NCBI RefSeq assembly: GCF_006864135.1
Contig: NZ_SADV01000012.1
Location: 50,608-114,607, forward strand
Reading direction: 5' to 3'
From: Lysinibacillus sphaericus
Lineage (GTDB): Bacteria; Bacillota; Bacilli; Bacillales_A; Planococcaceae
Length of the DNA: 64,000 nucleotides
In this document: piece by piece, positions 16,680 through 25,271 of the stretch
How positions within the stretch are numbered: the first letter of the stretch is position 1
Layout of the letters: each line of letters starts with the position of its first letter
Position numbers and translations under genes: made by a program
The notes under the pieces: model-generated
Seen by the model: only the letters and a program-made list of their open reading frames with translations
Told to the model about the DNA's origin: nothing
Database searches by the model: none

Positions 16680-17795
16680 AATAAGAATGGAGCATTTAGT
16701 AGCATTCCTAAAGGAAAACCAGGTTTCTAATTGTGCTGTGGCCAGTATGAATTTATACCGTTTAACTTAGTATGTGTCTATCTTTAAGAAACACGAATTA
16801 AAGCCGACTATAGAATTAAGAGTTAATGTAGCTTTTGGTATTAATAATGTTTTACTTATATTACTTTATGCTAAGGATAATGAGGGCTATAGTTATTTAA
16901 TCAAAGCATCGAGTAGTATCATGCAACGAAATGATGAAGTTATGCAGTTGAATTGAGTAAAACCATATTCCAAGGGCATTATGGCAGTTATCCCAATAGT
17001 TGGAAATCGTTGATTAAACTCTATGAATGAAATCAAATTAATGAAAGAAATATTTAATGATTGCTTGTATATTGGTATAACACGTACATGCAATACTAGA
17101 CATTATGCCGAGCAAAATATTCAGGAGTTGGCAACTTCATTAGGTATACATATAGCAGCTCTAAATGAAAGTTATTGTCTTCAGAAGGAAGATGCTTATG
17201 CATATGAAGTAATAACAGCCATAGCGGAAGGTAAAAAGCTCGGTTCATTAGAGCCTGAAGATGTTTCGAAGTATCTTCCATTACCGGTTGAAGCAATGGT
17301 ACTGGAAACAAAACTAGCATGGCTTATAACAGTAAATAACATTCTAGAGGCAGTAATATCGATTTTGGAGAATATCAAGCTCATATGCCGGTTTATCCAT
17401 TAGATAATGGTGAAACACTTAATGAATGCATACACCGACTTGCATATGAAGGTTTGAAGATCCAAAAAAATGGCCATTTACCTAAAGAATATAAAGAGCG
17501 TTTAGATTTTGAATTAGAAGTCATTAGAAAAATGGGATGTAACTCTTACTTCTTAATAGTGGCTGATTTTACGGCCATTTTCAAAAAGGGAAGGTATCTT
17601 AACAGGACCAGGTGTGGTTCTTTTGCTCTCTAGTAGCATACAGTTACAAATTACTCAAGTAGATCCATTAGAGTATCAATTATTATTCGAACGATTTTTA
17701 AATCCATATCATATAGATATTGATTTTATAGACACACGACGATTTGAAGTAATTTAGTATGTAAATAAGAAATATGGTAAGGATCATGTTAAGGG
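16680..17795 (+). pseudogene. dnaE: DNA polymerase III alpha subunit (dnaE-type) pseudogene
   Basis: Fragments in several frames follow the order of a DnaE: PHP-domain start (RMEHLVAFLK, NLYRLT), PHP interior (KPTIELRVNVAFG, LLYAKDNEGYSYLIKASS near 16800-16910), middle part (NESYCLQKEDAYAYEV near 17160-17215), polymerase thumb/palm (NECIHRLAYEGLK, ELEVIRKMGCNSYFLIVADF near 17410-17570), and palm (QVDPLEYQLLFERFLNP, HIDIDFIDTRRFEVI then a stop, YVNKKYGKDHV near 17655-17790). Many stops, frameshifts and deletions; the rest of the palm/finger region and C-terminus are missing. Clearly dead. A genuine chromosomal dnaE is much longer and must be elsewhere, so this is a decayed extra copy, perhaps from a phage or plasmid. 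Confidence 0.85.
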
Positions 17796-18137
17796 ATAAT
17801 ACGATCTCAGGAGCGGGTGGTCAATTAGTACAGGTACCTGGATTATTGAGGAATTGTTCGCCATAAATAAGTATCAAAAAGAACATATTTTTATTATTGG
17901 AAATATTTCCATAAACCTGTTAAACTTATATAGTTTGCCAAAAACAGCATAAATTCGAAACAAATCAATCCCAAAAATATTGATTGATTAAAGAATAGGG
18001 TTATTTAAAAGTGGAAAAAGTTTCGACTTCAAACTTCGTATAATCCATACTGCCTAAAGATCCCCCGTCCTTTTTCCTAATACTCACTCGAATCAGAAGA
18101 ATTACTTTCTTAAAATAGTAATGCTAATCGTCCCAAT
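17796..18137. other. non-coding stretch after the dnaE remnant
   Basis: No open frame with a ribosome binding site and no hairpin of note. The end (from about 18110) begins to resemble the dispersed repeat R. Confidence 0.4.
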
Positions 18138-18400
18138 CTATCCGTTTTAGTTTTAGAAGAGATCTAAGAGTTGCATGAGAAATATTTCATAAAATAATTA
18201 AATTGAGTGTATTCTATTATCGCTATTCAAATAATATAATTTTCATAGTTTAATCCGATATTTAGTTTTTCCAGTTTACAAAAAGATTTAGCCACAACGT
18301 TATTATCATATCGTAATGAAAATACGTATAAAATCTCTGGAAAATCTGTACAAAAAGTATGGCATATAGGTAAGCAGTGGAGGACAATTCAAAAACTATT
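18138..18400 (+). repeat. dispersed repeat R, copy 2, plus decayed leader of the aminopeptidase
   Basis: Shares CCGTTTTAGTTTTAGAAGAG, GTGTATTCTATTATCG and CATAGTTTAATCCGA blocks with copies at 29460 and 3965. Bases 18290-18420 align by eye with the region upstream of the third aminopeptidase copy (22040-22198), including TTATCATATCG, CTGTACAAAAAGTATGG and TATTGGACAGA, but the small frame starting MSDKK there is destroyed here. Confidence 0.7.
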
Positions 18401-18422
18401 GGACAGAAGCGAGGTAATTAAT

Positions 18423-19652
18423 ATGACTTTTGAAGAAAAATTACAAGCATATGCAGAACTTGCGGTAAAAGTTGGTGTCAATATTCAACCTGGGCAATAT
18501 TTATTAGTCAATACATCAGTGGATGCATTGGACTTCGCCCGTTTAGTTGTGAAAGAGGCTTATAAGGCTGGGGCAGGACGTGTTCATGTTAACTTTTCGG
18601 ATGATGAAATGGATCTAGCTTACTTTGAGCATGCCTCAGATGAAGAATTTAATCGTTTCCCAGAATGGATAGTCAAAATGCGTGATGAGGTAATCGAACG
18701 TAAAGGAGCACTATTGTGGATTGATGCTGCAGACCCTGATAAATTAACAGGTATTTCAGCAGATCGTCTAGCTACCTATCAAAAGGTTTCAGGAGCTGCT
18801 CTAAGAAACTATCGCAACGCCGTCATGAAAAGTTTATTCGCTTGGTCGATTGTAGCCGTCCCTTCACCAAAGTGGGCATCGAAGGTGTTCCCGAGCTTAG
18901 CAGCTGAGGAACAAGTACCGGCATTATGGGATGCTATATTTAAAACAGTTCATATCGGTGAAGGCAATGCTGTTGAAAACTGGCGTGAATATGTAACAAA
19001 TTTAGAATCTCGTGCGCTCCTTCTGAACAATAAAAAATATGCGAAGCTTCACTATACAGCGCCAGGTACTGATTTAACAATTGCCTTAGTGCCACAACAT
19101 AAATGGATTACTGTTGGTGGTAAAACGCCAGATGATACGAACTTTATTGCTAATATGCCGACAGAAGAGGTTTATACGTTACCGATGAAACGGGGTGTAA
19201 ATGGCTATGTAAGCAATACAAAACCTTTGGTTTATCAAGGGAATATTATCGATGGCTTTAAACTGACATTTGAAGAAGGAAAAATTGTTAAAGCTGAAGC
19301 ACAGGTAGGACATGATTTATTACAGGAGCTTATTAATGTGGATGAAGGCTCTTGCTATTTAGGTGAAGTAGCACTTGTACCGCATGAATCACCAATTTCA
19401 GTATCGGGGATTTTATATTTTAAAACATTGTTTGATGAAAATGCATCGAACCATTTAGCAATTGGTAAAGCATATCCAACTTGCTTAGAAGGTGGAAGAG
19501 ATTTGGAAAACGATCAGCTTGAAGCGTTAGGTGCAAATAATTCAGTAACACATGAGGACTTTATGATTGGCAATGGTGAGATGGACATCGACGGTATTCT
19601 ACCAGATGGAACTGTAGAGCCAATTTTCCGTAAAGGTAACTGGGCATTTTAA
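18423..19652 (+). CDS. M29-family leucyl aminopeptidase, copy A
   Basis: Metallo-aminopeptidase of 409 residues, the usual length for the AmpS/aminopeptidase T family; removes N-terminal residues from peptides in the cytoplasm using two divalent metals. The family ligands can be placed: E315 in GEVALVPHESP, H321, H344 in NHLAIGKAY, Y351, and H377-x-D379 in THEDFMIG. The start is ATG 18423, with GAGGT seven bases upstream; the longer frame from 18399 is leader sequence. About 90% identical by eye to copy C (22199-23428). Followed by a GDSL-lipase remnant as copy C is. It is one of two intact copies among four homologous loci in the window. Confidence 0.93.
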   Translation: MTFEEKLQAYAELAVKVGVNIQPGQYLLVNTSVDALDFARLVVKEAYKAGAGRVHVNFSDDEMDLAYFEHASDEEFNRFPEWIVKMRDEVIERKGALLWIDAADPDKLTGISADRLATYQKVSGAALRNYRNAVMKSLFAWSIVAVPSPKWASKVFPSLAAEEQVPALWDAIFKTVHIGEGNAVENWREYVTNLESRALLLNNKKYAKLHYTAPGTDLTIALVPQHKWITVGGKTPDDTNFIANMPTEEVYTLPMKRGVNGYVSNTKPLVYQGNIIDGFKLTFEEGKIVKAEAQVGHDLLQELINVDEGSCYLGEVALVPHESPISVSGILYFKTLFDENASNHLAIGKAYPTCLEGGRDLENDQLEALGANNSVTHEDFMIGNGEMDIDGILPDGTVEPIFRKGNWAF

Positions 19653-19683
19653 GCTAAGCTTAATTAGTACATCAATACTCAAG

Positions 19684-19794
19684 ATGGTATTTAGTGTTTC
19701 AGCTGCTTTTACTCAAACTGAAAATTACCTGTCAATTGGAGATTCCTTGGCGGCTGGTCAAACACCATATCAACAGATTGATACAGGCTACTTC
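19684..19794 (+). pseudogene. 5' fragment of a GDSL/SGNH lipase gene
   Basis: Reads VSAAFTQTENYLSIGDSLAAG followed by QTPYQQIDTGY, containing the SGNH block I motif G-D-S with the catalytic Ser after the end of a signal peptide. The signal-peptide start is degraded and homology stops at about 19794, where an unrelated minus-strand gene fragment is joined. A parallel remnant follows aminopeptidase copy C at 23459. Confidence 0.75.
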
Positions 19795-19893
19795 TGTTCG
19801 AAAATCTTCACATATTTTATTAATATCTCTAGTAGGAAATGGCTTTTCTAATTCTATTTTAATTTCAGCTAGTTGTTTTAAAATATCATTCAT
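19795..19893 (-). pseudogene. 5' fragment of an unidentified small-protein gene
   Basis: Minus strand: ribosome binding site GAGGTG then ATG (19893), reading MNDILKQLAEIKIELEKPF and PTRDINKICEDFRTE before running into the lipase fragment. Coiled, charged start typical of small Bacillus proteins; truncated at the junction near 19795. The C-terminal remnant at 25059-25199 (minus) could come from the same gene, but this is a guess. Confidence 0.5.
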
Positions 19894-20076
19894 ATTTTCA
19901 CCTCTATAAGTGTGTCATTTATCTATTTTATCAAATTTGTTTATTAGACAAAGCACAAACCTTTCGCGTCGTTTTGGGAACCTTTCATTAAAGAATGTTA
20001 TTCAATAATATGGCCCGATTGTTGAACATTAGTTAGATAGCACTATTCAACTAAACTGCCCCGTTCGTATTATAAG

Positions 20077-20109
20077 GTCAACCGGAGAAATCTGGTTGAC
20101 TATTTTTTA
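20077..20109 (+). terminator. hairpin with T-run at the left side of the IS110 remnant
   Basis: GTCAACC (20077-20083) pairs with GGTTGAC (20094-20100), followed by TATTTTTTATT. Confidence 0.6.
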
Positions 20110-20119
20110 TTCAATTTAT

Positions 20120-20300
20120 AGATTGATAGTAGCCGGAGTAGAACGGACCAGCCCGTGGGACTTGATCCCGACAACTAAACTGTTCGCCCTCTACTTGTTA
20201 ACACATGATTAGGCTGGTTGGGACATTACGATCTCGTATAACAAGCGAAGATATGAATAACAAGCTAGATAGAGGTTACCGGTCAATACACTACCTTAGG
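20120..20300 (+). ncRNA. candidate bridge-RNA region of the IS110 remnant
   Basis: The non-coding stretch between the hairpin at 20077 and the transposase ATG is more GC-rich than its surroundings and contains partly complementary segments (AACGGACCAGCCCG, GGCTGGTTGGGAC; AACTGTTCGCCC). Position matches where IS110-family bridge RNAs are encoded. No covariance analysis was possible. Confidence 0.35.
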
Positions 20301-20311
20301 AGGAGATAAAC

Positions 20312-21027
20312 ATGAATCCAGTAGTTGGTCTGGATGTCGCAAAAGGTGAAAGTCAGATTCAAATGTTCTTGGATAAAAAAATGCCCTATAAAAATAGTGT
20401 GAAAGTTGAACATACGGTGGAGGGGCTTGAAAGATCGGAAAAATTAATCGGAGCTGCAGAACGCAATCCATTTCAATCAACTCTTTATCAAAGTCTTCTA
20501 GTCAGTTTGAATATGTATATTGATTTACTCCAATACTTCAAGTGTACCACCAACAACTTTCTACGTTGGTGCGTGAGATTGATGAGTTAGCGGCACAACT
20601 TGAAGAATATGAATTACTCCAATCAATCCCCGGTATTGGTGAAAAAATCGCTGCAACGATTATTTAAGAAATCGGAGAAATTGATCGGTTTAATCATCCG
20701 AAAAAGTTAGTAGCCTTTGCAGGACTAGATCCCAGTGCCTTTGAATCAGGTCGCTTTAAAGGCACGAAAAATCACATTACTAAACGCGGCTCGGCTAGGC
20801 TTCGTCACATGCTTTATACAGCTGTTCGTTGTTCTATTCGAGATAGTCGGAAAAAGAAAACAACACCTGAAACTATCGCACGAAATAAGCGATTACGAGC
20901 CTTCTACGATTTAAAACGTGAGGAAGAAAAGCCATACAAAGTAGCCATTATTGCTTGTGCAAATAAGCTTTTACATTGGATTTATGCGATTTTAAAAACG
21001 AAAACACCATTCCACGAAACTATATAG
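20312..21027 (+). pseudogene. IS110-family transposase, broken
   Basis: Ribosome binding site AGGAGGAG before ATG 20312. N-terminal start NPVVGLDVAKGESQIQMF is the first Asp motif of the DEDD nuclease domain. After about 50 codons most of the DEDD domain is deleted; the frame then continues with the C-terminal Transposase_20 domain (LLQSIPGIGEKIAATII, then in-frame TAA at 20665-20667, KKLVAFAGLDPS, RGSARLRHMLYTAVRCS). Internal deletion, frameshift and stop make it inactive. Confidence 0.9.
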
Positions 21028-21154
21028 TAACAGCATTTTCAAATTCAACAAAAACCTTCCAAATAGAATTCGGAGGGTTATTTGAGTTGCGGTTTTTAGT
21101 ATAGCATGAAGTGTTTTTTAATTTAAAAGATTTTTATTGACAATCTATTAGCGG

Positions 21155-21301
21155 GTTTAGTTTTTAGAAGAAATCTAAGAGTTGCTGAGAATTACTTAAG
21201 TTGAGTGGATTCTATTATCGTTACAACTTAGTAAGATAATATTTCAAATTGTAAGGGAACAGTTATTCATTTAAACAAAGAAAATTTATATCTTTAAAAT
21301 G
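21155..21301 (+). repeat. dispersed repeat R, copy 3
   Basis: Matches 3957-4110 nearly base for base (GTTTAGTTTTTAGAAGAAAT, GTTGCTGAGAA, TTAGTAAGATAATATT, CATTTAAACAAAGAAAA) and continues into the aminopeptidase fragment below. Confidence 0.85.
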
Positions 21302-21785
21302 AAACAATTGGACAAAAGCGAGGTAAATAATAGGTCTTTTGAAGAAAAATTACAAGCCTATCAGAACTTTTGGTATAAGTCGGTGTCAATATTCAACCAG
21401 GGCAATACTTATTAATCAAGACATCTGTGGATGCATTGGATTTCGCCCGTTTAGTTGTGAAAGAGGCTTATAAGGCTGGGGTAGGACGTGTTCATGTTAA
21501 TTTTTCGGATGAGGAAATGGATCGTGCTTACTTTGAGCATGCCTCAGATGAAGAATTTAATCGTTTCCCAGAATAGATAATCAAAATGAATGATGAGCTG
21601 ATCGAGCGGAAAGGAGCATTCAATTAATTGATGCTGCAGACCCTGATAAATTAACAGGTATTTCAGCAGACCTTCTAGCTACCCATCAAAAAGTATCGGG
21701 AGCTGCTCTGAGAAACTATCGCAACGCCGTAATGAAGGATTTAATCGCATGGTCGATGGTAGCAGTTCCTTCACTAAAGTGGACA
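21302..21785 (+). pseudogene. M29 aminopeptidase, copy B, truncated and mutated
   Basis: About 160 codons homologous to copies A and C. The ATG is lost (AATAATAGG in place of AATAATATG), a small deletion shifts the frame near 21380, an in-frame TAG replaces TGG in the PEW motif near 21574, and another frameshift follows near 21620. Homology stops abruptly at about 21783 after AAAGTGGACAG. The sequence is closer to copy C than to copy A at many sites (for example the MNDELIER segment). Confidence 0.9.
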
Positions 21786-21894
21786 GTTCATTCAAAAGAA
21801 AAGAATCTATTTTGATTAATCTCTTGTAAAAATGGATTTTAACTGTAGAACCTAGATTTACACAATTTTTACCAAACTTTTGAAAAAATGAGTT

Positions 21895-21992
21895 TAAAAG
21901 GCTTGATAATTCATTTAAAATGATTTATATTGATATCAAATGATATGTTTATCTATCAAAAATGATAACTTTTTTCAAAGAAGGGAGTGAAC
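21895..21992 (+). pseudogene. upstream region and first codons of a TetR-type gene, duplicated
   Basis: The block ATCAAATGATATGTTTATCT followed by ATCAAAAATGA matches 25213-25242, directly upstream of the intact TetR gene. The following GAAGGGAG and GTGAAGAAAAAC-TGA correspond to that gene's ribosome binding site and first codons, ended by a stop. Confidence 0.55.
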
Positions 21993-22039
21993 GGTGAAGA
22001 AAAACTGATTAATGGAATCAAAGTTTAGGAGGTAAATAT

Positions 22040-22198
22040 ATGAGTGATAAAAAACCCCATTTTTTTTTATCATATCGTGAAGAAAAAGCGTATGAAAAGT
22101 GGTCACGAGAAATTTCTGAGAAACCTGTACAGAAAGTATGGTATGAAGACAAGCGAGCGGATGATAAAAAACAATTGGACAGAGGAGAGGTAAATAAT
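22040..22198 (+). other. in-frame N-terminal extension or leader ORF of aminopeptidase copy C
   Basis: ATG 22040 preceded by TTTAGGAGGTAAATAT. Fifty-three codons rich in Lys, Glu, Tyr and Trp (SYREEKAYEKW, VQKVWYEDKRADDKK) run without a stop into the aminopeptidase ATG. Whether translation yields a 462-residue or a 409-residue protein cannot be decided here. Confidence 0.5.
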
Positions 22199-23428
22199 AT
22201 GACGTTTGAAGAAAAATTACAAGCATATGCAGAACTTTTGGTAAAAGTCGGTGTCAATATTCAACCAGGGCAATACTTATTAGTCAATACATCTGTGGAT
22301 GCATTGGATTTCGCCCGTTTAGTTGTGAAAGAGGCTTATAAGGCTGGGGCAGGACGTGTTCATGTTAATTTTTCGGATGTGGAAATGGATCGTGCTTACT
22401 TTGAGCATGCCTCAGATGAAGAATTTAATCGTTTTCCAGAATGGATCGTCAAAATGAATGATGAGCTGATCGAACGTGAAGGAGCACTATTAATAATAGA
22501 TGCTGAAGACCCTGATAAGTTTGCAGGTATTTCAGCCGATCGTCTAGCTACTTATCAAAAGGTATCGGGGGCTGCTCTGAGCAACAATCGCAACGCCGTA
22601 ATGAAGGATTTAATAGCTTGGTCGATGGTAGCAGTTCCTTCACCAAAGTGGGCATCGAAGGTGTTCCCAAACTTAGTAGCTGAGGAACAAGTGCCTGCAT
22701 TATGGGAGGCTATTTTTAAAACTGTTCATATCGGTGAAGGTAATGTTGTTGAAAACTGGCGTGAACATGTAACAAATTTAGAAGCTCGCGCGGTCCTACT
22801 GAACAATAAAAAATATGCGAAGCTTCACTATACAGCGCCAGGTACTGATTTAACAATTGCATTAGCACCACAGCATAAATGGATTACTGGAGGTGGTAAA
22901 ACGCCAGATGATACGATCTTTATGGCTAATATGCCGACAGAAGAGGTTTATACGTTACCGATGAAACAAGGTGTAAATGGCTATGTAAGCAATACAAAAC
23001 CATTAGTATATCAAGGGAATATTATCGACGGCTTTAAACTGACATTTGAAGAAGGAAAAATTGTTAAAGCCGAAGCACAGATAGGGCTCGATTTATTACA
23101 GGAGCTTATGAATGTGGATGAAGGCTCGTGCTATTTAGGTGAGGTAGCACTTGTACCACATGAATCGCCAATTTCAGCATCGGGGATTTTATATTTTAAT
23201 ACATTGTTTGATGAAAATGCATCGAACCATTTAGCGATTGGTAAAGCTTATCCAACTTGTTTAGAGGGTGGAAGAGATTTAGAAAATGATCAGCTGGAAG
23301 CGTTAGGTGCAAATATTTCAGTAACACATGTGGACTTTATGATTGGCAGCAGTGAGATGGACATCGACGGTATTCTACCAGATGGAACTGTAGAGCCAAT
23401 TTTCCGTAAAGGTAGCTGGGCATTTTAA
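22199..23428 (+). CDS. M29-family leucyl aminopeptidase, copy C
   Basis: Same enzyme as copy A, 409 residues from ATG 22199 (site GAGGAGAGG about nine bases upstream). All metal-ligand motifs are present: GEVALVPHESP, NHLAIGKAY and THVDFMIG. The frame is also open upstream to an ATG at 22040 with an even better site (TTTAGGAGG), which would add 53 residues (MSDKKPHFFLSYREEK and onward). That extension is charged and not part of the M29 fold; it may be a separate small leader protein now fused in frame, or the true start. In copy A the equivalent leader is decayed, so it is not needed for the enzyme. Followed by a GDSL-lipase remnant. Confidence 0.92.
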   Translation: MTFEEKLQAYAELLVKVGVNIQPGQYLLVNTSVDALDFARLVVKEAYKAGAGRVHVNFSDVEMDRAYFEHASDEEFNRFPEWIVKMNDELIEREGALLIIDAEDPDKFAGISADRLATYQKVSGAALSNNRNAVMKDLIAWSMVAVPSPKWASKVFPNLVAEEQVPALWEAIFKTVHIGEGNVVENWREHVTNLEARAVLLNNKKYAKLHYTAPGTDLTIALAPQHKWITGGGKTPDDTIFMANMPTEEVYTLPMKQGVNGYVSNTKPLVYQGNIIDGFKLTFEEGKIVKAEAQIGLDLLQELMNVDEGSCYLGEVALVPHESPISASGILYFNTLFDENASNHLAIGKAYPTCLEGGRDLENDQLEALGANISVTHVDFMIGSSEMDIDGILPDGTVEPIFRKGSWAF

Positions 23429-23458
23429 GTTTTTGATTTGAAGAAAGGAGTAGAGCAG

Positions 23459-23550
23459 ATGAAACGATTACTAAGCATAATTGGTGCAACTATATAGGTG
23501 TTTCATCTGCTTTTGCTCAGACTGAAAACTACCTCTTTAATTAGAAGTAA
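23459..23550 (+). pseudogene. signal-peptide fragment of a GDSL/SGNH lipase gene
   Basis: ATGAAACGATTACTAAGC reads MKRLLSIIGATI then TAG; the continuing frame matches the VSSAFAQTENYL segment seen at 19700. Good ribosome binding site (GAAAGGAG) remains. Only about 28 codons survive. Confidence 0.65.
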
Positions 23551-23574
23551 AATGCATTCAAAGGAGATAGGCCA

Positions 23575-24957
23575 ATGAATTTCTGGGAAGTTGTTTTGAT
23601 AGTTGTAAATTTTAGTATATTGAGTTGGATACTGTTAATAGGCAGGGAAACGAAAAAGTGGACTAAATTAGCTACTTTGGTTGCCGTTGTAATGGTTACA
23701 GTTCAGCTAGTGGCAGAAGGTTTTAGATGGCAGATGATTCCAGCATATGTATCCCCAGTTATCTTGATTATATGCTATTTATTAGCTGAGCGGAAAAAGG
23801 GGTTCAGAAACAAGAGTATATTCATAGTTAAGTCTTTGTTGTTGTGCATCTATTTGTTTGTAGCAGTTGCGCTACCCTTACTTATGCCAGTATTTTCATT
23901 TGAAGAACCAACTGGCCCACATAGGGTCGGTACGAAGCTATATCATTGGGTTGATGATCAGAGAAATGAACCATATTCGAAAAATCCAACCGATCGACGC
24001 GAACTAATGGTGCAAATTTGGTATCCTGCAGATGAAAAAAGCAAGGGGGATCGAGAACCTTATATTCGTAACATAAATGAGCTCTCCAAGGGATTGGAAA
24101 AAACATTGTCCATTCCTGCATTTGCATTCAGCCACATGGGTTTGGTAGAATCTCATTCGTTTATGGATTTACAACTCTCAAACTCAGAGAATCATTACCC
24201 CATATTACTTTTCTCTCATGGTTTTAATGGTTTTCGTAATCAAAACACGTTTGAAGTTGAGGAATTGGCTAGTCAAGGATATATTGTTCTAGGTATCGAT
24301 CATACCTTTGATGCTGCAGCTACCGTCTTTCCAGATGGTCGAACTGCTTACGTACAGCCCTTCAATTTAACTGATTTTAACTTACGTGATCGCCACATCA
24401 AATTATGGAAAGAAGATGTCACTTTTGTACTTGACCAGTTAGAGAAGCTTAATCAAAACGATGAGACCGGCTTCTTTACAGGAAAGATTGATACCTCGCG
24501 TATTGGAATGTTTGGGCACTCTTACGGTGGGGCTACCGCAGCACAAGTACTTGCAGAAGACTCTCGTGTCAAAGCAGCGATCGATATGGATGGCACATTG
24601 CATGGGGAAGTTTTCCCTGAAAGTGGGATTGGAAAACCATTTCTGCTCATGAGTGCAGACATAAATGAAGATTCTGATGAAGATACCTATAAAGACAAGG
24701 TTCGCAATGAACGTGGGTTAGCTGGCGGTGGTATGTCAATGGTCATTCCCCATACGGATCATTCAAGCTTCACTGATTTACATTTGTTCTCCCCTCTGTT
24801 GCAGAGCCCAGGGGAAAAACCAAAGGAAGTTCATCGCATTATTAACGAATTCAGCCTGGCATTTTTTGACCAGTATGTAAAACAGAAAGATGACGGCTCA
24901 ACCCTTAAAAGGCTGAAGAACAAATACCCGGAAGTGAATTTTAAAGTAAACCGTTAA
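23575..24957 (+). CDS. membrane-anchored alpha/beta hydrolase, PAF-acetylhydrolase/dienelactone-hydrolase type
   Basis: Protein of 460 residues. The first 110 residues form four hydrophobic helices; the rest is an alpha/beta-hydrolase of the platelet-activating-factor acetylhydrolase-like superfamily. Visible elements: oxyanion-side motif LLFSHGFNGFRNQN (about 210-223), nucleophile elbow FGHSYGG with S316, acid region AAIDMDGTLHG (about 335-345) and catalytic His in HTDHSSFTDL (about 395-404). ATG 23575 is preceded by AAAGGAGAT. Such proteins hydrolyse short-chain esters or lipids at the membrane; the natural substrate is unknown. It stands alone between a lipase remnant and a remnant on the other strand. 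Confidence 0.9.
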   Translation: MNFWEVVLIVVNFSILSWILLIGRETKKWTKLATLVAVVMVTVQLVAEGFRWQMIPAYVSPVILIICYLLAERKKGFRNKSIFIVKSLLLCIYLFVAVALPLLMPVFSFEEPTGPHRVGTKLYHWVDDQRNEPYSKNPTDRRELMVQIWYPADEKSKGDREPYIRNINELSKGLEKTLSIPAFAFSHMGLVESHSFMDLQLSNSENHYPILLFSHGFNGFRNQNTFEVEELASQGYIVLGIDHTFDAAATVFPDGRTAYVQPFNLTDFNLRDRHIKLWKEDVTFVLDQLEKLNQNDETGFFTGKIDTSRIGMFGHSYGGATAAQVLAEDSRVKAAIDMDGTLHGEVFPESGIGKPFLLMSADINEDSDEDTYKDKVRNERGLAGGGMSMVIPHTDHSSFTDLHLFSPLLQSPGEKPKEVHRIINEFSLAFFDQYVKQKDDGSTLKRLKNKYPEVNFKVNR

Positions 24958-25058
24958 CCTTATGCAGAAACCAACTATATTAAAAAAATATTCTGCAATT
25001 AAATGAAGTACAATCGGAGTTTATTGTGAGAAATTGCTTAAAAACCAAGTAATGTCAT

Positions 25059-25199
25059 TCATTTCTCTTTTGATTTAATTTCATCAGCGTCATTTAAATA
25101 ATGAAATGCTAAAAATAGAACATTCAAAGTACTATCCGTTTCAGTAGTTAATTCTTTTTGAAAAGCTACATTCAACAGCTGGACACTTTGTTTTAAATG
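25059..25199 (-). pseudogene. C-terminal fragment of an unidentified protein
   Basis: Minus strand, no start: HLKQSVQLLNVAFQKEL, TETDSTLNVLFLAFHYLND, ADEIKSKEK then TGA at 25061-25059. Protein-like composition and good codons; truncated at about 25199 where the TetR upstream region begins. Confidence 0.5.
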
Positions 25200-25255
25200 A
25201 TTTATGCTAATTTCAAATGATATGTTTATCTATCAAAAATGACGACTTTATACAG
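25200..25255 (+). promoter_or_regulatory. conserved TetR upstream block
   Basis: About 50 bases shared with 21911-21965 (ATGATTTATNNTNATNTCAA and ATGATATGTTTATCTATC). Contains short inverted motifs (GATATGTTTATC) that could be the regulator's operator. Duplication of the block with a decayed gene start at 21.9 kb. Confidence 0.4.
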
Positions 25256-25271
25256 AAAAAGGGAGAGATTG

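Larger units (their letters stand above)
20110..21060 (+). mobile_element. decayed IS110-family insertion sequence
   Basis: Contains a broken IS110 transposase (20312-21027) preceded by about 200 bases of GC-richer non-coding sequence, the side on which IS110-family elements such as IS621 encode their bridge RNA. Exact ends cannot be fixed because IS110 elements lack long terminal inverted repeats. A second, smaller IS110 remnant lies at 50922. Confidence 0.7.

Noticed and set aside
19694..19909. 71-residue plus-strand ORF after aminopeptidase copy A
   Set aside because: It runs through the lipase stub in the wrong frame and antisense to a minus-strand gene start; composition is not protein-like.
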